Positions 1 to 5,813 of a DNA stretch of 5,813 nucleotides are shown in pieces. This stretch comes from Candidatus Aminicenantota bacterium (GTDB lineage: Bacteria; Acidobacteriota; Aminicenantia; Aminicenantales; Aminicenantaceae): assembly GCA_030620655.1 (NCBI GenBank), contig JAUXEH010000200.1:1-5813 (forward strand), read 5' to 3'. How positions within the stretch are numbered: the stretch's first letter is position 1; each line of letters starts with the position of its first letter. Under the pieces are notes generated by a model, which saw only the letters and a list, made by a program, of their open reading frames with translations, was not told the DNA's origin and did no database searches. A program made the translations under genes and the position numbers.

Positions 1-148
1 CATTAGTTACTTGCAGTCCACCCCCATACAGTTTCCACCCACGCACTCCTCTCCGCCCAAAGATCACCAGGGTCGTGTCAAAGGCAGAGATTTGGGATAA
101 AATAGTAGGGCGAATCCTGTAAACCAAAACCATCATGGTCTCGTCTAA

Positions 149-232
149 CTATCCGCCTTCCAGGACTCGGATATCACCCTCAACGTAGACATCGATACCG
201 GAATCGGCAGCATCGATCTTAAGCTGAAGTAG
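149..232 (+). pseudogene. Possible 3' remnant of a gene (beta-rich, DUF4097/LiaF-like tail)
   Basis: Reading from 149 to the TAG at 230-232 gives a 27-residue tail that includes SDITLNVDIDTGIGSIDLKL. Its alternating hydrophobic and polar residues with a central TGIGSI turn resemble the C-terminal strands of bacterial adhesin-like beta-helix domains (DUF4097, or the LiaF/toast-rack type), where Asp-x-Ser/Thr-Gly-x-Gly-Ser is common. This is recognition by eye, not a database match. The frame is closed just upstream by TAA at 146-148 and I find no continuation in the other two frames, so any parent gene would be frameshifted or cut away. Chance coding-like sequence remains possible. Confidence 0.3.
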
Positions 233-306
233 CCGCATCCGACGTCCGCCCCACCGGCCCTGTCACTCCGGCCTCAAGCCTATGTCTGCTCCTTCCCACC
301 CGGTGC

Positions 307-335
307 TTGACTATCCCCACAGGGGCGAATACAAT
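307..335 (+). promoter_or_regulatory. Sigma70-type promoter for the propeller gene
   Basis: TTGACT at 307-312 (five of six consensus bases) is followed by a 17-base spacer and TACAAT at 330-335 (five of six). Transcription would begin near 341-343, giving an untranslated leader of about 60 bases before the ATG at 402. The match, spacing and distance are all near ideal for housekeeping sigma factor promoters. No operator palindrome is apparent around it. Confidence 0.65.
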
Positions 336-387
336 TCAACCTGCATTTGATGACTACAGCTTCTCATCTGCTTCATAATCCGACTTC

Positions 388-394
388 GAGGAGG
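388..394 (+). promoter_or_regulatory. Ribosome binding site of the propeller gene
   Basis: GAGGAGG lies seven bases before the ATG at 402. It is a strong Shine-Dalgarno match and supports this start, which is also the one that gives a proper signal peptide. Confidence 0.8.
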
Positions 395-401
395 TAATTT
401 C

Positions 402-2765
402 ATGGCTTTATTCCGGCACACATCTTTATTGAAAACAACTCTGATACTGGGCCTGCTGGCCGGGGTCCTGGTGCTGCTCCCGGCGGTCACGGCCGGGGCG
501 CAGAAGAAGTTCGAGAACAGCGACCCGGCCCAGCGCTTGAAATGGTACGAACAGCACCAGGCCATGAAGGAAGCCTCTCCCTTCGGCAGCCTCGAGTGGC
601 GCCTGATCGGTCCCGATATCATCTCGGGCCGCTGCACCGATATCGCCGTTCCCAAGGGCAGCAAGCACACCATCTACGTGGGCGCTGCGACCGGCGGAGT
701 CTGGATGACCAAAAACTCAGGCGTAACCTGGGAGCCCATCATGGATGATATACCGTCCATATCCATCGGCGACCTGGCCATCGCCCCCTCGGACACGGAC
801 ATCATCTGGGTGGGGACCGGCGAGGCCAACATCTTCCGCGCTTCAGGGGCCGGCGTGGGTGTCTACAAGTCCACAGACGGCGGCAGGACCTGGAAGCACA
901 TGGGGCTGACCGGCACCTACACCATCGGCCGCATCGTCATCCATCCGCAGAACCCGGATATCGTGTATGTCGTCTCTTCCGGACACGAGTGGACCTATAA
1001 CCCCGAACGGGGCGTGTTCAAGACCGCGGACGGCGGCAGGACCTGGGACAAGGTGCTGTACATCAACGAGAAGATCGGGGCCATTGACTTGGTCATGGAT
1101 CCATCGGATCCCGACACGCTGTATGCTTCCATGTGGAACCGGATCCGCCGCCGCTGGTCCGACCCGCAGCCCGGGCCCGGTGACGGGATCTTCAAGACCA
1201 CGGACGGCGGCAGGACCTGGCAGCAGAAGACCCACGGCCTGCCCAACCTAGACAAAACCGGCCGCATCGGACTCAGCCTGTGCGCCAGCCGGCCTAATGT
1301 GATCTACGCATTCGTCGACAACCACAACCCCGGCCGCATGCCCAACGAGGGAGAACGGGACGCCTACGGCCGGCTCAAGACCGGGCGCGCCATCAAGGGC
1401 GCCGAGGTCTACCGCTCCGACGACAAGGCAGAGACCTGGGTCAAGGTCAGCCCCGACGACCGCTACATGGAGGGATTCGGCGGGACCTACGGCTGGGTGT
1501 TCGGCCAGATCTGTGTCGATCCCTCGGATCCCGACACGATCTACATCATGGGCCTGCGACTTTCCCAGTCCCAGGACGGCGGCAAGACCTGGAAGACCCT
1601 GTCCTATCCGGGGCTGCACGGCGACCATCACGGGCTCTGGATCGATCCCGAGGATTCGAACTACCTCATCAACGTCAACGACGGCGGAGTCAACATATCC
1701 TATGATGGCGGCGCCACCTGGAGGGATTTTCACAGCATCCATCCGGTGGTCCAGTTCTACAACGTAGCCTATGACTTGGAGAAGCCCTTCAACGTGTACG
1801 GCTCGGTCCAGGATCATGGCACCTACAAGGGAAACGTCGCTCACGGCCGGCCGCGCAACCGCAGGTCGCCTCGCCCCGTCACCCGTTGGGAAGCGGCACC
1901 TGGGGGCGAAGGGACCCATATTGCGGTCGATCCCCGCAACTCTAACGTCATCTACTCTTCCAGCTTCTACGGCCGGCTCATGCGGTCCGAATATAGGGAC
2001 GGGAGGTGGCAGAGCAAGAACATCCTGCCCCAGATCCCCGAGGGCGAGCCGCCGCTGCGGGGTCAGTGGATGGCGGCCACCATACTGTCGCCCCACAATC
2101 CGGATGTGGTCTACCACGGCATGCAGTACCTGTACCGGTCCATGAACCAGGGCGAGGACTGGGAGCGCATCAGCCCCGACCTCAGCGACTACAACGCGGA
2201 ACAGCAGGGCAAACTTCCCTTTGCCATCCCCTTCGCCACCATAACGGCCATCTCTGAGTCGCCCTTCAAGTTCGGCTTGATCTACGTGGGCACCGACGAC
2301 GGGCGCGTCCACATCACGCGCAACGGCGGCGGCACCTGGACAGAGATCACTCAGGGGCTTCCCTTCAACAAGCAGGTGTCCCGCATCGTGGCCTCCCAAT
2401 ATGACAAGGCCACTATCTATCTCACGCTCAACGGGCGCCGGGACGACGACGCCAACGACTATATCTACAAGTCTGCCGATTACGGGAAGACCTGGGTCGA
2501 CATCTCCGGCAACATCCCCGGGGGACCGGTGAATGTGATCCGTGAGGATCCCAAGAAGAATGAGATCCTGTATGTGGGGACCGACCTGGGCGTGTATGTC
2601 ACGACGGACGGGGGGATGACCTGGCACGTGCTGGCCAACGGGCTCCCCACCTGTTTCGTGTGGGACCTCATCGTCCACCCGCGTGACAACACCCTGGTCA
2701 TCGCCACCAACGGGCGCGGCATGTATGTCATCGACGACGTTAAGGCCATCCAGGACCACGAATAA
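402..2765 (+). CDS. Secreted Asp-box (BNR/sortilin VPS10-like) beta-propeller protein
   Basis: The 787-residue protein begins with a Sec signal peptide: basic residues at 5-11, a hydrophobic core at about 13-30, and a likely cleavage after Ala-Gly-Ala 31-33. There is no lipobox cysteine. Eleven Asp-box motifs (S/T-x-D/N-x-G-x-T-W) end near residues 110, 164, 215, 273, 346, 397, 440, 587, 646, 698 and 741. Each marks a propeller blade turn, and IYVG or DPxxPDxxY strands lie between several of them. The 440-580 gap lacks boxes, which suggests two propellers joined by a linker. The WRLIGPDIISGR start and ATNGRGMYVIDD end are typical of the 'WD40/YVTN/BNR-like repeat' exported family. Many relatives exceed 1000 residues and continue past the GRG motif, so this is a short form. 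I see no sialidase Arg triad and assign no enzymatic activity; binding of glycans or peptides outside the cytoplasm is an inference. Promoter and ribosome binding site are good. Confidence 0.88.
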   Translation: MALFRHTSLLKTTLILGLLAGVLVLLPAVTAGAQKKFENSDPAQRLKWYEQHQAMKEASPFGSLEWRLIGPDIISGRCTDIAVPKGSKHTIYVGAATGGVWMTKNSGVTWEPIMDDIPSISIGDLAIAPSDTDIIWVGTGEANIFRASGAGVGVYKSTDGGRTWKHMGLTGTYTIGRIVIHPQNPDIVYVVSSGHEWTYNPERGVFKTADGGRTWDKVLYINEKIGAIDLVMDPSDPDTLYASMWNRIRRRWSDPQPGPGDGIFKTTDGGRTWQQKTHGLPNLDKTGRIGLSLCASRPNVIYAFVDNHNPGRMPNEGERDAYGRLKTGRAIKGAEVYRSDDKAETWVKVSPDDRYMEGFGGTYGWVFGQICVDPSDPDTIYIMGLRLSQSQDGGKTWKTLSYPGLHGDHHGLWIDPEDSNYLINVNDGGVNISYDGGATWRDFHSIHPVVQFYNVAYDLEKPFNVYGSVQDHGTYKGNVAHGRPRNRRSPRPVTRWEAAPGGEGTHIAVDPRNSNVIYSSSFYGRLMRSEYRDGRWQSKNILPQIPEGEPPLRGQWMAATILSPHNPDVVYHGMQYLYRSMNQGEDWERISPDLSDYNAEQQGKLPFAIPFATITAISESPFKFGLIYVGTDDGRVHITRNGGGTWTEITQGLPFNKQVSRIVASQYDKATIYLTLNGRRDDDANDYIYKSADYGKTWVDISGNIPGGPVNVIREDPKKNEILYVGTDLGVYVTTDGGMTWHVLANGLPTCFVWDLIVHPRDNTLVIATNGRGMYVIDDVKAIQDHE
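876..1220 (+). repeat. Near-identical Asp-box coding repeats
   Basis: The 18-base word encoding DGGRTW occurs exactly at 876-893, 1029-1046 and 1203-1220, and with one change (Arg to Lys codon) at 1575-1592. The second and third copies extend to 30 bases (1017-1046 and 1191-1220) with one mismatch. Copies are spaced 153 and 174 bases, which is whole codons. This fits blade duplication within the propeller or strong constraint on both protein and codon choice. Confidence 0.7.
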
Positions 2766-2770
2766 AAAAA

Positions 2771-2785
2771 TAGGGACAGGCCCCG
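2771..2785. repeat. Possible REP-like element after the propeller gene
   Basis: Directly after the stop codon comes an A-run and then TAGGGACAGGCCCCG. GGGACAGGC next to an A/T run resembles short dispersed elements associated with REP-associated (RAYT) transposases in several bacterial groups. Only one copy is visible, with no mirrored partner, so repeat status cannot be shown from the window. On the - strand the same bases form a weak GGG/CCC stem before TATTTTTTT, too short to call a terminator. Confidence 0.2.
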
Positions 2786-2853
2786 CCATCCGTATCTATC
2801 ACCGGGCGCTGGGGATCGGGACGGGGCTCCGGCTCTAGGTCCAGGAAACTCCC

Positions 2854-3741
2854 ATGCCGAACTGGTTCTTGTTCGCGCTGCTCTCCGGCCTGCTCATGGC
2901 CGTGGTCAACATCCTCGACAAGCTCGTGCTGGACAAATGGGCCCGGCATCCCATAGTGCCGGTGCTGTTGTTGGGTGTTTTTAATCTTTTCCCCGCCCTG
3001 GTACTGCTGCTGGTCCGGGGATGGCCGGCCATGTCCCTCAACCAGGGACTCCTCTTCCTGGCCGCCGGAGGTGCTCTCCTTTTCATGATACTGTTCTATT
3101 TCTTTGCGGCCGCCCGGGAAGAGATCTCGCGCGTGGTCCCACTCATGTTCTTCAGCCCCCTCTTTGTGGCGATCCTGGCCTGGCTCCTTTTAGGAGAGAC
3201 CTTTGCCCCAAGGCAGTATGCGGGGGTGGCCGCTCTGATCGCGGGTGCGGTGCTGGTTTCCTCCCGCCTCCCCCTGAATCTCAGTTTGGGCCGCGCCTTC
3301 TGGCTCATGCTGCTGGCGGCCCTCTCCCTATCGGTATATTTTGTGATGATGAAATACCTGCTGCGCTCCTTCGATTACTGGAGCGTCTTTAGCTTGACAC
3401 GGCTCGGCTCGACACTTCTCATGCTGCCCCTCTTCTTCGTGTACTTCCGTGAGCTGCGGGACACGGTGCGCGAATACGGCAGCAAGGTCGTGGGGGTCAT
3501 GGCCCTTGACGAGAACATCGCCCTGGCCGCCAACCTGTTCGTCACCATTGCCGCTGCGGCCGGACCCATCACCATGGTCAACGCGCTCATCTCCACCCAG
3601 CCGTTCTTCGTGCTGCTGTTCGCGCTGATCCTGAGCCGCTTTGTACCGCAGCATTTCAAGGAGGAGACCCGGCGTGCGACCATAGTTCAGAAGCTGGCGG
3701 CCCTGGCGCTCATGTTTGCCGGAGTTCTGCTCATCACTTGA
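2854..3741 (+). CDS. EamA/DMT-superfamily membrane transporter
   Basis: This 295-residue protein is nearly all membrane. I count about ten helices, at roughly 4-22, 34-54, 65-85, 94-114, 120-138, 148-170, 179-198, 212-235, 239-262 and 277-294, which is the two-times-five EamA repeat layout and usual length. The first repeat ends with the family signature: Pro96 in 'VVPLMFFSPLFVAILAW', then LGE at 113-115 and a Gly/Ala-rich fifth helix. The second repeat shows the matching 'TMVNALISTQPFFVLLF' segment. Asp219-Glu220-Asn221 lie within or near helix 8, unusual charges that may face the substrate. Substrates in this superfamily range from amino acids to nucleotides and metabolites, and nothing here identifies one. 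The start has AGGA at 2843-2846, seven bases before the ATG. The gap of 88 bases after the propeller gene, with no clear terminator, allows co-transcription. Confidence 0.87.
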   Translation: MPNWFLFALLSGLLMAVVNILDKLVLDKWARHPIVPVLLLGVFNLFPALVLLLVRGWPAMSLNQGLLFLAAGGALLFMILFYFFAAAREEISRVVPLMFFSPLFVAILAWLLLGETFAPRQYAGVAALIAGAVLVSSRLPLNLSLGRAFWLMLLAALSLSVYFVMMKYLLRSFDYWSVFSLTRLGSTLLMLPLFFVYFRELRDTVREYGSKVVGVMALDENIALAANLFVTIAAAAGPITMVNALISTQPFFVLLFALILSRFVPQHFKEETRRATIVQKLAALALMFAGVLLIT

Positions 3742-3818
3742 GAAATATTCCGATTCACAGGCGTTTGGGAAAGCCGGTCTGGCTCCCGCAGTCTCCTCTT
3801 CACTGCTCTTCCCGCCCT

Positions 3819-3867
3819 TTCAGTCCGAGCGGAAGACCCTCCCGCCTCCCCATGCGCTCGGACTGAA
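3819..3867. repeat. Perfect 13-bp inverted repeat with a 23-base loop
   Basis: TTCAGTCCGAGCG (3819-3831) is the exact reverse complement of CGCTCGGACTGAA (3855-3867). The 23-base loop (3832-3854) is C-rich on + and carries four G-runs on -. There is no T-tract after either arm, so it is not a classical intrinsic terminator, although it could end or protect the transporter transcript, lying 78 bases past its stop. It could also be an operator-like site or a dispersed palindrome. Confidence 0.75.
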
Positions 3868-3991
3868 TAGGCCGGTTCACGAACTCCCCCCTGCCTCCAT
3901 CCTATCCAACGAGGTAGCTGGGCCGACTTACCAAAGGGGCCTGTGCGTACTCATCTCATGGCGGCTGAAATCCTGACAGGTATGCATGAGA

Positions 3992-4020
3992 TTGACGAAG
4001 AAGGCGAAAAACCTTACCAT
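3992..4020 (+). promoter_or_regulatory. Probable argF promoter
   Basis: TTGACG (3992-3997, five of six consensus bases) is followed by a 17-base spacer and TACCAT (4015-4020, four of six). Transcription would start near 4026-4028, leaving a leader of about 60 bases. The position downstream of 3986 is further reason not to start ArgF at the upstream in-frame ATG. Confidence 0.45.
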
Positions 4021-4026
4021 GGACTG

Positions 4027-4056
4027 CGGCCGCTCCTGCGGGAGCCAGCCGGTTTT
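4027..4056 (+). promoter_or_regulatory. 5'-leader stem-loop of argF with a short T-run
   Basis: GCTCC (4032-4036) pairs with GGAGC (4041-4045) around the tetraloop TGCG, and an outer CGGC (4027-4030) pairs with GCCG (4048-4051) across a small internal loop. TTTT follows at 4053-4056. It looks like a weak intrinsic terminator or attenuator. If transcription starts at the predicted site the hairpin sits at the extreme 5' end of the message, where stem-loops often slow decay. Confidence 0.4.
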
Positions 4057-4077
4057 AGACCCAAATATCGAATTAAC

Positions 4078-4084
4078 GGGAGGA
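4078..4084 (+). promoter_or_regulatory. Ribosome binding site that sets the argF start
   Basis: GGGAGGA ends three bases before the ATG at 4088. The longer in-frame start at 3986 has only a weak ACAGG before it and would add 34 residues unlike the family, so 4088 is chosen. Confidence 0.75.
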
Positions 4085-4087
4085 ACC

Positions 4088-5089
4088 ATGCCCTTCAACC
4101 TTCGCAACCGACACTTCTTAAAGCTTCTGGATTTCACACCCCAGGAGATCCACTTCCTGCTGGACCTCTCCGCGGACCTGAAAAAGGCCAAATACAACAG
4201 CACCGAGCAGCCCCGGCTCAGGGGAAAGAACATTGTTCTGATTTTCGAGAAGTCCTCGACCCGGACCCGCTGCGCCTTTGAGGTAGCCGCCCATGACCAA
4301 GGCGCGTCCGTGACCTACCTGGGTCCGTCCGGATCACAGATCGGTCACAAGGAGACCATGAAGGACACCGCCCGCGTGTTAGGCCGCATGTACGATGGGA
4401 TCGAGTACCGGGGCTTCGGCCAGGAGATCGTGGAAGAGCTTGCGGCCTTTGCCGGAGTTCCGGTGTGGAACGGGCTGACGGACGAGTTCCACCCCACCCA
4501 GGTGCTGGCGGATTTCCAGACCATGCAGGAGCACTCTGACAAACCGCTGCGGGAGATCGCCTTCGCCTACCTGGGAGACGCCCGCAGCAACATGGGCAAC
4601 TCCCTGGTGGTGGGGGCCGCCAAGATGGGCATGGATTTTCGCGCCGTGGCCCCCAGGGCCGTACAGCCTTCAGAGGACCTGGTGGCCGAGGCGGGGAAGA
4701 TCGCCGAGGAAACCGGAGCCGGGATCACCCTGACCGAGGACTTGGGACAAGGCGTCAAGGGCTGTGATTTCATCTATACGGATGTCTGGGTCTCCATGGG
4801 CGAGCCGGACGCGGTGTGGCAAGAGCGGATCGAACTGCTAAAGCCCTATCAGGTGAACGCCGAGGTTCTGGCCGCCACCGGAAATCCCGACGTCAAGTTC
4901 ATGCACTGCCTCCCGGCGTTCCACAACCGGGAGACCAGGATCGGCCGGGAGATCTATGAGAAATTCGGGTTGGAGAGCATGGAGGTGACGGAGGACGTCT
5001 TCGAGTCCGAAGCCTCCATCGTGTTCGACGAGGCGGAAAACCGTATCCACACCGCCAAGGCCGTCATGGTCGCCACTCTGGGAGACTGA
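4088..5089 (+). CDS. argF: Ornithine carbamoyltransferase (EC 2.1.3.3)
   Basis: The enzyme joins carbamoyl phosphate and L-ornithine to give citrulline and phosphate in cytoplasmic arginine synthesis, normally as a trimer. From the ATG at 4088 it has 333 residues, matching the E. coli enzyme (about 334) and aligning from HFLKLLDFTP onward. Carbamoyl-phosphate motifs are intact: STRTR at 57-61, HPTQ at 135-138, and HCLP with the catalytic Cys at 273-276. Ornithine-binding residues are present too: Asp232 and the SMG loop at 236-238. Arg319 near the C-terminus matches the family. The SMG loop and length point to ornithine, not acetyl- or succinyl-ornithine. A catabolic arcB role is possible, but no arcA or arcC is beside it, and no other arg gene is in view. 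It has its own promoter-like sequence and leader, and converges with the next gene. Confidence 0.95.
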   Translation: MPFNLRNRHFLKLLDFTPQEIHFLLDLSADLKKAKYNSTEQPRLRGKNIVLIFEKSSTRTRCAFEVAAHDQGASVTYLGPSGSQIGHKETMKDTARVLGRMYDGIEYRGFGQEIVEELAAFAGVPVWNGLTDEFHPTQVLADFQTMQEHSDKPLREIAFAYLGDARSNMGNSLVVGAAKMGMDFRAVAPRAVQPSEDLVAEAGKIAEETGAGITLTEDLGQGVKGCDFIYTDVWVSMGEPDAVWQERIELLKPYQVNAEVLAATGNPDVKFMHCLPAFHNRETRIGREIYEKFGLESMEVTEDVFESEASIVFDEAENRIHTAKAVMVATLGD

Positions 5090-5117
5090 GCCGCGGTTCC
5101 CTCTAGACCGTGGGCTC
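5088..5117. terminator. Hairpin across the convergent gene ends
   Basis: GAGCC (5088-5092) pairs with GGCTC (5113-5117), and inside it CGGT (5094-5097) pairs with ACCG (5107-5110) around a 9-base loop, with one and two unpaired bases between the stems. The structure covers the last two bases of the argF stop and the whole stop of the opposing gene. Neither strand has a U-tract after it, so it may act as an mRNA end or stabilising structure. The pairing could be chance in GC-rich DNA. Confidence 0.3.
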
Positions 5118-5813
5118 CCAACCGGGCTGGTATTCGCGGTCCCACATTGACATCGCTTCCTCATCCCCCAGGATCCGGCCGTTTCCGGGATCGGTCTTGA
5201 GAGACCGCCCCACCTTCTGGGCGATATTCCCCAGGTGGCAGAGCAGGACACTCTTGTGCCCCTCGTCAATGGGGGAGTTCTGTTTTGTGCCCTTGCGTAT
5301 GGCATCCAGGAAATTGGCGATGTGGAAGCTGTTCAGGGAACCGCCCGCACCGGTGGTGTCCAGCGTGGCATTGACCTCACCGGCGGTCTTCTTCTCGAGC
5401 AGGTGATTCTCTTTGTCGTAGAATTCATAGCCGTTCCGGTCCACGATGAGCGTCCCTTTTTCCCCGTACAGGACAGAGCCGCGTCCCCGCCCCTCTACGG
5501 GCCGGCCGTTGCAGCTGCGGCCTTCCCAGAATATAGCCTTCCGTCCCTCGAATTCCCAGCCGATGTACTGGGTGTCGTAGAACTCCCAGTCGTCGTCGTA
5601 ATGGAAGCGGCCGCCGGTGGACGTGACCTTGGTGGGGAAGCCGGCGTCCAGGAACCAGCGGCAGACGTCGACCTCGTGGGTGGCGTTATTGCACGACTCC
5701 CCCGTGCCCCAGCGCCAGAACCAGTGCCAGTTGTAGTGCACCAGGTTGTCCCTGTATCCCGTGCGGGGGGCAGGACCCTGCCACAGCTCCCAATCCAGCC
5801 AGTCGGGGACCGG
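5103..5813 (-). CDS. Gfo/Idh/MocA-family oxidoreductase, C-terminal part (partial)
   Basis: The frame stays open from the stop at 5103-5105 to the window edge, so 236 C-terminal residues are visible and the N-terminal NAD(P)-binding Rossmann domain and the EKP lysine lie outside. A GTG at 5739-5741 is internal (it reads Val), not the start, because family sequence continues upstream of it. The visible part opens with PVPDWLDWELWQGPAPR, a strong marker of the exported or metabolic oxidoreductases in Planctomycetota, Acidobacteriota and relatives. Then comes the Trp-rich WHWFWRWGTGE, and a conserved THEVDVCRW (about 45-53) with His46 and Asp49, probably active-site residues. The end shows the usual NFLDAIRKG, DEGHKSVLLCHLGNIA and LGDEEAMSMWDREY segments. 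Substrate is unknown; relatives act on sugars, inositols or glycosides. Relatives often carry a Tat signal, which cannot be checked here. It converges with argF, 13 bases apart. Confidence 0.88.
   Translation of the reverse strand, partial: PVPDWLDWELWQGPAPRTGYRDNLVHYNWHWFWRWGTGESCNNATHEVDVCRWFLDAGFPTKVTSTGGRFHYDDDWEFYDTQYIGWEFEGRKAIFWEGRSCNGRPVEGRGRGSVLYGEKGTLIVDRNGYEFYDKENHLLEKKTAGEVNATLDTTGAGGSLNSFHIANFLDAIRKGTKQNSPIDEGHKSVLLCHLGNIAQKVGRSLKTDPGNGRILGDEEAMSMWDREYQPGWEPTV

Larger units (their letters stand above)
1..401. other. Intergenic region without an intact gene
   Basis: No frame on either strand gives a convincing complete gene here. The stretch holds a short open tail ending at 232 and the promoter and ribosome binding site of the downstream propeller gene, each listed separately. 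An AT-rich patch near 95-106 contains TAAAAT (98-103), 17 bases after GTGTCA (75-80). This resembles a weak promoter, but no gene follows it. Bases 233-300 are pyrimidine-rich and show no structure I can name. Confidence 0.6.
3742..4087. other. Non-coding region upstream of argF
   Basis: This 346-base gap has no convincing gene. It contains a perfect inverted repeat (3819-3867), a promoter-like pair (3992-4020), a leader hairpin (4027-4056) and the argF ribosome binding site, each listed separately. Bases 3781-3818 and 3880-3900 are pyrimidine-rich. I looked for an ArgR box (TGAAT, four A/T, ATTCA) and found none; the nearest, TGAAT at 3864-3868 with GTTCA downstream, has the wrong spacing. 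Confidence 0.6.

Noticed and set aside
75..103. GTGTCA and TAAAAT with a 17-base spacer as a promoter
   Set aside because: The -35 is weak and there is no supported gene immediately downstream; AT-rich chance match is as likely.
1248..2789. A 513-residue open frame on the - strand opposite the propeller gene
   Set aside because: It is a shadow of GC-rich codon bias. The protein is low-complexity (Val, Gly, Asp, Pro rich) with no recognisable motif, while the + strand has clear Asp boxes and a signal peptide.
3393..3421. TTGACA-like hexamer inside the transporter gene
   Set aside because: The matching -10 position is poor (TCTCAT), and no gene start lies at a sensible distance downstream.
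3864..3878. TGAAT and GTTCA as an ArgR box before argF
   Set aside because: The spacing is six bases, not four, the centre is GC-rich, and one half overlaps the inverted repeat arm.
3716..3976. Small + strand frame overlapping the transporter end and the intergenic gap
   Set aside because: Its sequence has no family resemblance and most of it reads through the inverted repeat and pyrimidine-rich DNA; no ribosome binding site fits its start.
3986..4087. In-frame N-terminal extension of ArgF by 34 residues
   Set aside because: It has no good ribosome binding site, overlaps the promoter-like sequence, and does not resemble the family N-terminus, whereas 4088 has GGAGG before it and gives the standard length.

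Overview
The window is high-GC bacterial DNA, roughly 60% or more by eye. It carries three complete genes on the + strand, one gene on the - strand that runs off the right edge, and a possible gene remnant at the left edge. No marker fixes the organism. Two gene types, a secreted Asp-box (BNR/sortilin-like) beta-propeller protein and a Gfo/Idh/MocA oxidoreductase of the 'DWxLWxGPAP' type, are common in Acidobacteriota, Aminicenantes, Planctomycetota, Latescibacterota and similar groups, so I lean that way. The ornithine carbamoyltransferase is of the classical Escherichia coli type. That argues against Bacteroidetes, which use acetyl- or succinyl-ornithine variants.

Layout. Bases 1-401 hold no intact gene. 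A 27-codon open tail ending at 232 looks like the 3' end of a decayed or truncated gene, and a good sigma70-type promoter (TTGACT, 17 bp, TACAAT) lies at 307-335. It should drive 402-2765, a 787-residue exported protein with eleven Asp-box motifs. After 88 bases comes a ten-helix EamA/DMT transporter (2854-3741), possibly on the same transcript because no convincing terminator separates the two. A 346-base non-coding stretch (3742-4087) holds a perfect 13-bp inverted repeat, a second promoter-like pair and a 5'-leader hairpin. Next is argF (4088-5089), with its start set by a strong Shine-Dalgarno sequence. The oxidoreductase gene converges on argF with only 13 bases between the two stop codons, and a hairpin can form across the junction.

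How the genes work together. I see no shared pathway. argF catalyses a step of arginine synthesis and has no other arg gene beside it. The propeller protein is exported, the transporter is in the membrane, and the oxidoreductase probably acts on a sugar-like or cyclic polyol substrate. It is safest to read this as a chromosomal segment of separately regulated genes. I found no CRISPR array, tRNA, rRNA, insertion sequence, phage gene or defence system, and nothing that amounts to an undescribed system. The points most worth checking are the non-coding structures upstream of and after argF and the remnant at the left edge.
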